Assembly: GCA_021772695.1 (NCBI GenBank)
Contig: JAJFLL010000033.1
Location: 1-8,214, forward strand
DNA: 8,214 bases
From: Deltaproteobacteria bacterium
Lineage (GTDB): Bacteria > UBA10199 > DSSB01
Direction of reading: 5' to 3'
This document shows, piece after piece, positions 6,000 through 8,214 of the stretch (within the stretch, counting starts at the first letter, position 1; each line of letters opens with the position of its first letter). Below the pieces are notes generated by a model. The model was not told the origin of the DNA and did no database searches. It saw nothing but the letters and a program-made list of their open reading frames with translations. A program made the position numbers and the translations under genes.

Positions 6000-6703
6000 A
6001 TCAAGAATCGGCACAAGAAAGAAGTTATCTGGCCGCCCAATGGGTTTTGGGATTGCTAGACGAGTCCGAGCGGGCCCAGGCCCTTGCTGCTATAGACGAC
6101 CAGCAAGAATGGAGACGTGCCCAAACTTTTTGGGAAGACCGTTTTCATGGACTGACCGAAGGCCTAAAGCCCGAAACGCCTCCAAATCACGTCTGGAATC
6201 ATATTGAGCGTGCCGTCGAATCCCAAGATGCCGAAGGCGGTTTATGGAGACATTTTTTCCAATCAGTGCGCTTCTGGCGCCCCGTCGCCTTGATGGCCAC
6301 GGCGGCCGCCTTGATTTTATTCTTTTATGCCCGCGCCCCCGTGGGGCCACCGGCGGTGGCGCCCACTCAGGTGGCCATGCTCGGTGCCTCCGATCAAGCC
6401 CCCCAATTTATGGTAGCCGTCGACCCTCAATCCCATCGCATGACCGTTAAGGCCATGGGGAAGGTCGATCTGCCTTCGGGTAAGTCCCTCGAGTTGTGGA
6501 TGTTGCCCGGCGGTGATGCTCCTCCTCTAAGTTGTGGTGTCCTGCCTAAGGAAGGCAAGTCCTCTTGGGAAATGAAGCCAAAAGAGATCGAGGCCATGAA
6601 AAACGGCAATGGCCTCGCTGTGAGTCTAGAACCCGAAGGCGGTTCTGCAACGGGCGGGCCCACCGGTCCCGTGTTGTATCAAGCCCAATTCGTCACTTTA
6701 TAA
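5996..6703 (+). CDS. RskA-like membrane anti-sigma factor
   Basis: The start at ATG 5996 overlaps the sigma stop (ATGA), giving 235 residues. A longer in-frame GTG start at 5951 lies inside the sigma gene and is unlikely. The cytoplasmic anti-sigma domain (about 1-80) carries the family opening YLAAQWVLGLLDESER (11-26), then W39, W46 and PPNHVWNHI (62-70). It lacks the zinc-binding HxxxCxxC motif of the ZAS class. One membrane span lies at about 95-112. The periplasmic RskA domain (about 113-235) has SLELWMLPGG (164-173) and the signature GLAVSLEPEGGSATGGPTGPVLYQA (206-230, abbreviated GLAVSLEP...GPTGPVL). Such proteins hold the ECF sigma at the membrane and release it after a periplasmic signal and stepwise proteolysis. 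The periplasmic part contains seven Met, one His and one Cys. That may or may not matter for metal sensing. Confidence 0.93.
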   Translation: MNQESAQERSYLAAQWVLGLLDESERAQALAAIDDQQEWRRAQTFWEDRFHGLTEGLKPETPPNHVWNHIERAVESQDAEGGLWRHFFQSVRFWRPVALMATAAALILFFYARAPVGPPAVAPTQVAMLGASDQAPQFMVAVDPQSHRMTVKAMGKVDLPSGKSLELWMLPGGDAPPLSCGVLPKEGKSSWEMKPKEIEAMKNGNGLAVSLEPEGGSATGGPTGPVLYQAQFVTL

Positions 6704-6714
6704 TTTACGCTTTC

Positions 6715-6740
6715 GCATCCAATGCAATCGCGCTCTCGTA
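6715..6740 (+). promoter_or_regulatory. Second predicted ECF promoter, same motif as at 3255
   Basis: GCATCC (6715-6720, then AATGC) and CGTA (6737-6740) are separated by 16 nt, exactly as at 3255-3280. The element starts 11 nt after the anti-sigma stop. The predicted transcription start near 6746-6748 precedes the ribosome-binding site of the short ORF by about 15 nt. This suggests that the region downstream of the cassette is, or was, in the same regulon. Confidence 0.6.
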
Positions 6741-6772
6741 AGGTAAATACAGACTTTATACGGAGGCGAGCC

Positions 6773-6958
6773 ATGCGATTTCTCATTATCATTCCCATTT
6801 TGATTTTCTGGCTGATTCCCTTGATGGGGTATGGGGGGCAAAGCAAACTTGCCTGGCAAGAATGGAGCCGGCAGGTGTTCGCACAGGCCAAGCAGGAAGA
6901 TAAATGGGTATGGCCCGATGGTGGGGGCAAACTCTCGTTGACTCTCAGAGGGCTTTAA
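6773..6958 (+). pseudogene. Short secreted ORF, probable 5' remnant of a DUF255-like thioredoxin gene
   Basis: This 61-residue ORF starts at ATG 6773 with a strong GGAGG (6762-6766), 6 nt upstream. Residues 1-20 form a hydrophobic signal peptide or membrane anchor. Residues 26-47 (LAWQEWSRQVFAQAKQEDKW, then VW) closely resemble the N-terminal lead-in of DUF255/thioredoxin-like proteins, where 'VFAQAK.E.K.VLL' normally runs into a VWCHWC active site. Here the resemblance stops after KWV. The remaining tail is unrelated, there is no CxxC, and the stop follows. None of the other two frames restores the domain, so a deletion fits better than a simple frameshift. An intact promoter motif, ribosome-binding site and signal peptide remain. 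A genuine small secreted protein is therefore possible. The next start lies 17 nt after its stop. Confidence 0.5.
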
Positions 6959-6975
6959 GACTACCTTGTTGGGCT

Positions 6976-8151
6976 GTGATTCCGGAATTTTATCAATTTT
7001 TTCTCAACACCAAAATCCTGTTTCAGGCCGGCATTTCTCAAAATTTTGGTCATGAATGTGAGCAATTGGGTGTGCAAAAACTATTTTTGATTTGCGATCC
7101 CTTTTTTGCGCAAAACGGATTGGCCGATTCCATTCAAGAGGCCTTGGCGAATTCAGGCATCCAAACGGTGGGTCGTTTTTCCGAAGTGCCGCCCAAGAGT
7201 GAAATTCAGGTGGTCCAAAAGTGTGCTGAAGCCGCCATGGCATCGGGGGCCGAGGCCTTACTCGCCCTAGGCGGCGGTTCGGCCATGGACACCGCCAAAA
7301 CGGCAAATATTTTATTTAGCTTAGGCGGCGACTTGGTGAATGATTATTCCGGCAGTCAAACCATCTCTGAGCCTTTAAAGCCCTTGATCGCCATTCCCAC
7401 CACTGCCGGTACCGGTAGCGAAGTGACCTCATCCGCAGTCATTTTTGATGAGGCCTCCCAAAGTAAATTATCCTTCAACGATTTTAATTTGCGTCCCACG
7501 CTGGCCTTACTCGATCCAGAAATTACTTTGAGTATGCCGCCGAAATTGACGGCCATGACGGGCATGGATGCCTTGACCCATGCCATCGAGAGCTATACTT
7601 CTTTGCAGGCCAATCCCATGAGCGATGCCTTGGCCATGAAGGCCATCAAGATCATCAAGAATCATTTGTTAAGCGCCGTGCGACAGGGAGACGATCTCGA
7701 GGCGCGCTCGAATATGTTGGTGGCCGCCAACATGGCGGGGATCGCCTTCGACCATGCCATGGTGGGTGTGGTCCATGCCATGTCTCATGCCACCGGTGGC
7801 ATTGCCCACGTGGCCCACGGCCTGGCCAATAGTATTTATTTGCCCTTTGGCATGGAGTTCAATCTAGAAGTGGCGGCAGAGCGCTATGCTGGCATCGCAA
7901 GGCGCTTCGGTATCGACACTCGACTCCTGAATACCGATGAGGCGGCCCGAGCGGCCATTGCCTATGTGAAGCAACTCAGAAAAGACTTATATGTGGCCTG
8001 TGGCCTAGAGTTTCGCTTGCGCGATGTGGGTGTTAACGAAGATCAATTGGAAGCCATCGCGCAGGCGGCCACCGAAGACGGTACCAGTTTTTTTAACCCG
8101 CGCGAAGTCGGCTATGACGACGTCTATTTGAAAATCAAGGAGGCCTATTGA
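6976..8151 (+). CDS. Iron-containing (group III) alcohol dehydrogenase
   Basis: The most likely start is GTG 6976, giving 391 residues beginning (M)IPEFYQFFLNTKILF. This matches the usual opening and length (about 380-390) of the family. An in-frame ATG at 6904 with AGGA 6 nt upstream would add 24 residues without family resemblance, and no good ribosome-binding site precedes GTG 6976, so the start is uncertain. The N-terminal nucleotide-binding domain has GGGSAMDTAK (99-108) and PTTAGTGSEVT (141-151). The helical domain has the metal ligands Asp198 and His202 (GMDALTHAIESY), His267 and His281 (VHAMSH...AHG). The enzyme is a cytosolic NAD(P)-dependent oxidoreductase of alcohols and aldehydes. 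The substrate cannot be read from the sequence. It overlaps the next gene by one base, so it forms an operon with that gene rather than being obviously part of the RiPP system. Confidence 0.93.
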   Translation: MIPEFYQFFLNTKILFQAGISQNFGHECEQLGVQKLFLICDPFFAQNGLADSIQEALANSGIQTVGRFSEVPPKSEIQVVQKCAEAAMASGAEALLALGGGSAMDTAKTANILFSLGGDLVNDYSGSQTISEPLKPLIAIPTTAGTGSEVTSSAVIFDEASQSKLSFNDFNLRPTLALLDPEITLSMPPKLTAMTGMDALTHAIESYTSLQANPMSDALAMKAIKIIKNHLLSAVRQGDDLEARSNMLVAANMAGIAFDHAMVGVVHAMSHATGGIAHVAHGLANSIYLPFGMEFNLEVAAERYAGIARRFGIDTRLLNTDEAARAAIAYVKQLRKDLYVACGLEFRLRDVGVNEDQLEAIAQAATEDGTSFFNPREVGYDDVYLKIKEAY

Positions 8152-8214
8152 TGGGGTATTTTAAAGATTCGGCTCAACTAAAAGAAATTTTGGGCGGCTT
8201 TTTTAAGAAGTTAT
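8151..8214 (+). CDS. Start of a protein resembling SCP2 sterol-carrier-domain proteins, 3'-truncated
   Basis: ATG 8151 overlaps the alcohol dehydrogenase stop by one base (TGATG). It has AAGGAGG at 8137-8143, 7 nt upstream, so it is a real coupled start. Only 21 residues are visible (MGYFKDSAQLKEILGGFFKK, then Leu). This opening is like that of SCP2 lipid-carrier domain proteins, but the fragment is too short for a firm family call. Confidence 0.5.
   Translation, partial: MGYFKDSAQLKEILGGFFKKL

Overview
This 8.2 kb window looks like a chromosomal segment of a Gram-negative bacterium. The evidence is a Sec-type signal peptide on a periplasmic-type precursor, an anti-sigma factor with one membrane span, and a stand-alone 'small-type' PurL next to an iron-sulfur-type PurF. 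The protein set fits a proteobacterial or deltaproteobacteria-like lineage. I cannot place it more precisely from the sequence alone. All convincing genes lie on the + strand.

Layout. (1) 1-3100: two purine biosynthesis genes, purL (5' end cut off by the window) and purF, 28 nt apart. (2) 3101-3321: an AT-rich intergenic region that separates housekeeping genes from an accessory cassette and carries its predicted promoter. (3) 3322-6703: a tightly packed RiPP (ribosomally synthesised, post-translationally modified peptide) operon. It encodes a secreted Cys-rich repeat precursor, a DUF692/MNIO multinuclear-iron oxidase, its DUF2063 partner, an ECF sigma factor and an RskA-like anti-sigma factor. 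Four of the genes overlap or sit within 2 nt of each other. A strong intrinsic terminator lies between the precursor and the enzymes. (4) 6704-6958: a short secreted ORF that looks like the truncated 5' end of a thioredoxin-like (DUF255-type) gene. (5) 6976-8214: an iron-type alcohol dehydrogenase, overlapping by one base the start of what is probably an SCP2-type gene cut by the window end.

How it fits together. The cassette resembles the bufferin / HvfABC class of copper-handling RiPPs, in which a DUF692 enzyme with a DUF2063 partner oxidises Cys residues of a small exported precursor. Here the precursor has eight Cys in a Lys-Lys-Cys-Gly-(Ala/Gly)-Asp repeat. This differs from the better-known EGKCG repeat. 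The encoded sigma/anti-sigma pair very probably controls the cassette. A bipartite element, GCATCCAANGC followed 11 nt later by CGTA (16 nt between GCATCC and CGTA), occurs with exactly the same spacing ahead of the precursor gene (3255-3280) and ahead of the short ORF after the anti-sigma gene (6715-6740). It has the geometry of an ECF promoter. I infer a self-regulated stress response, plausibly to copper or thiol stress, with an SigK/RskA-like switch built into the RiPP operon. The metal, the inducer and the actual modification are not shown by the sequence.
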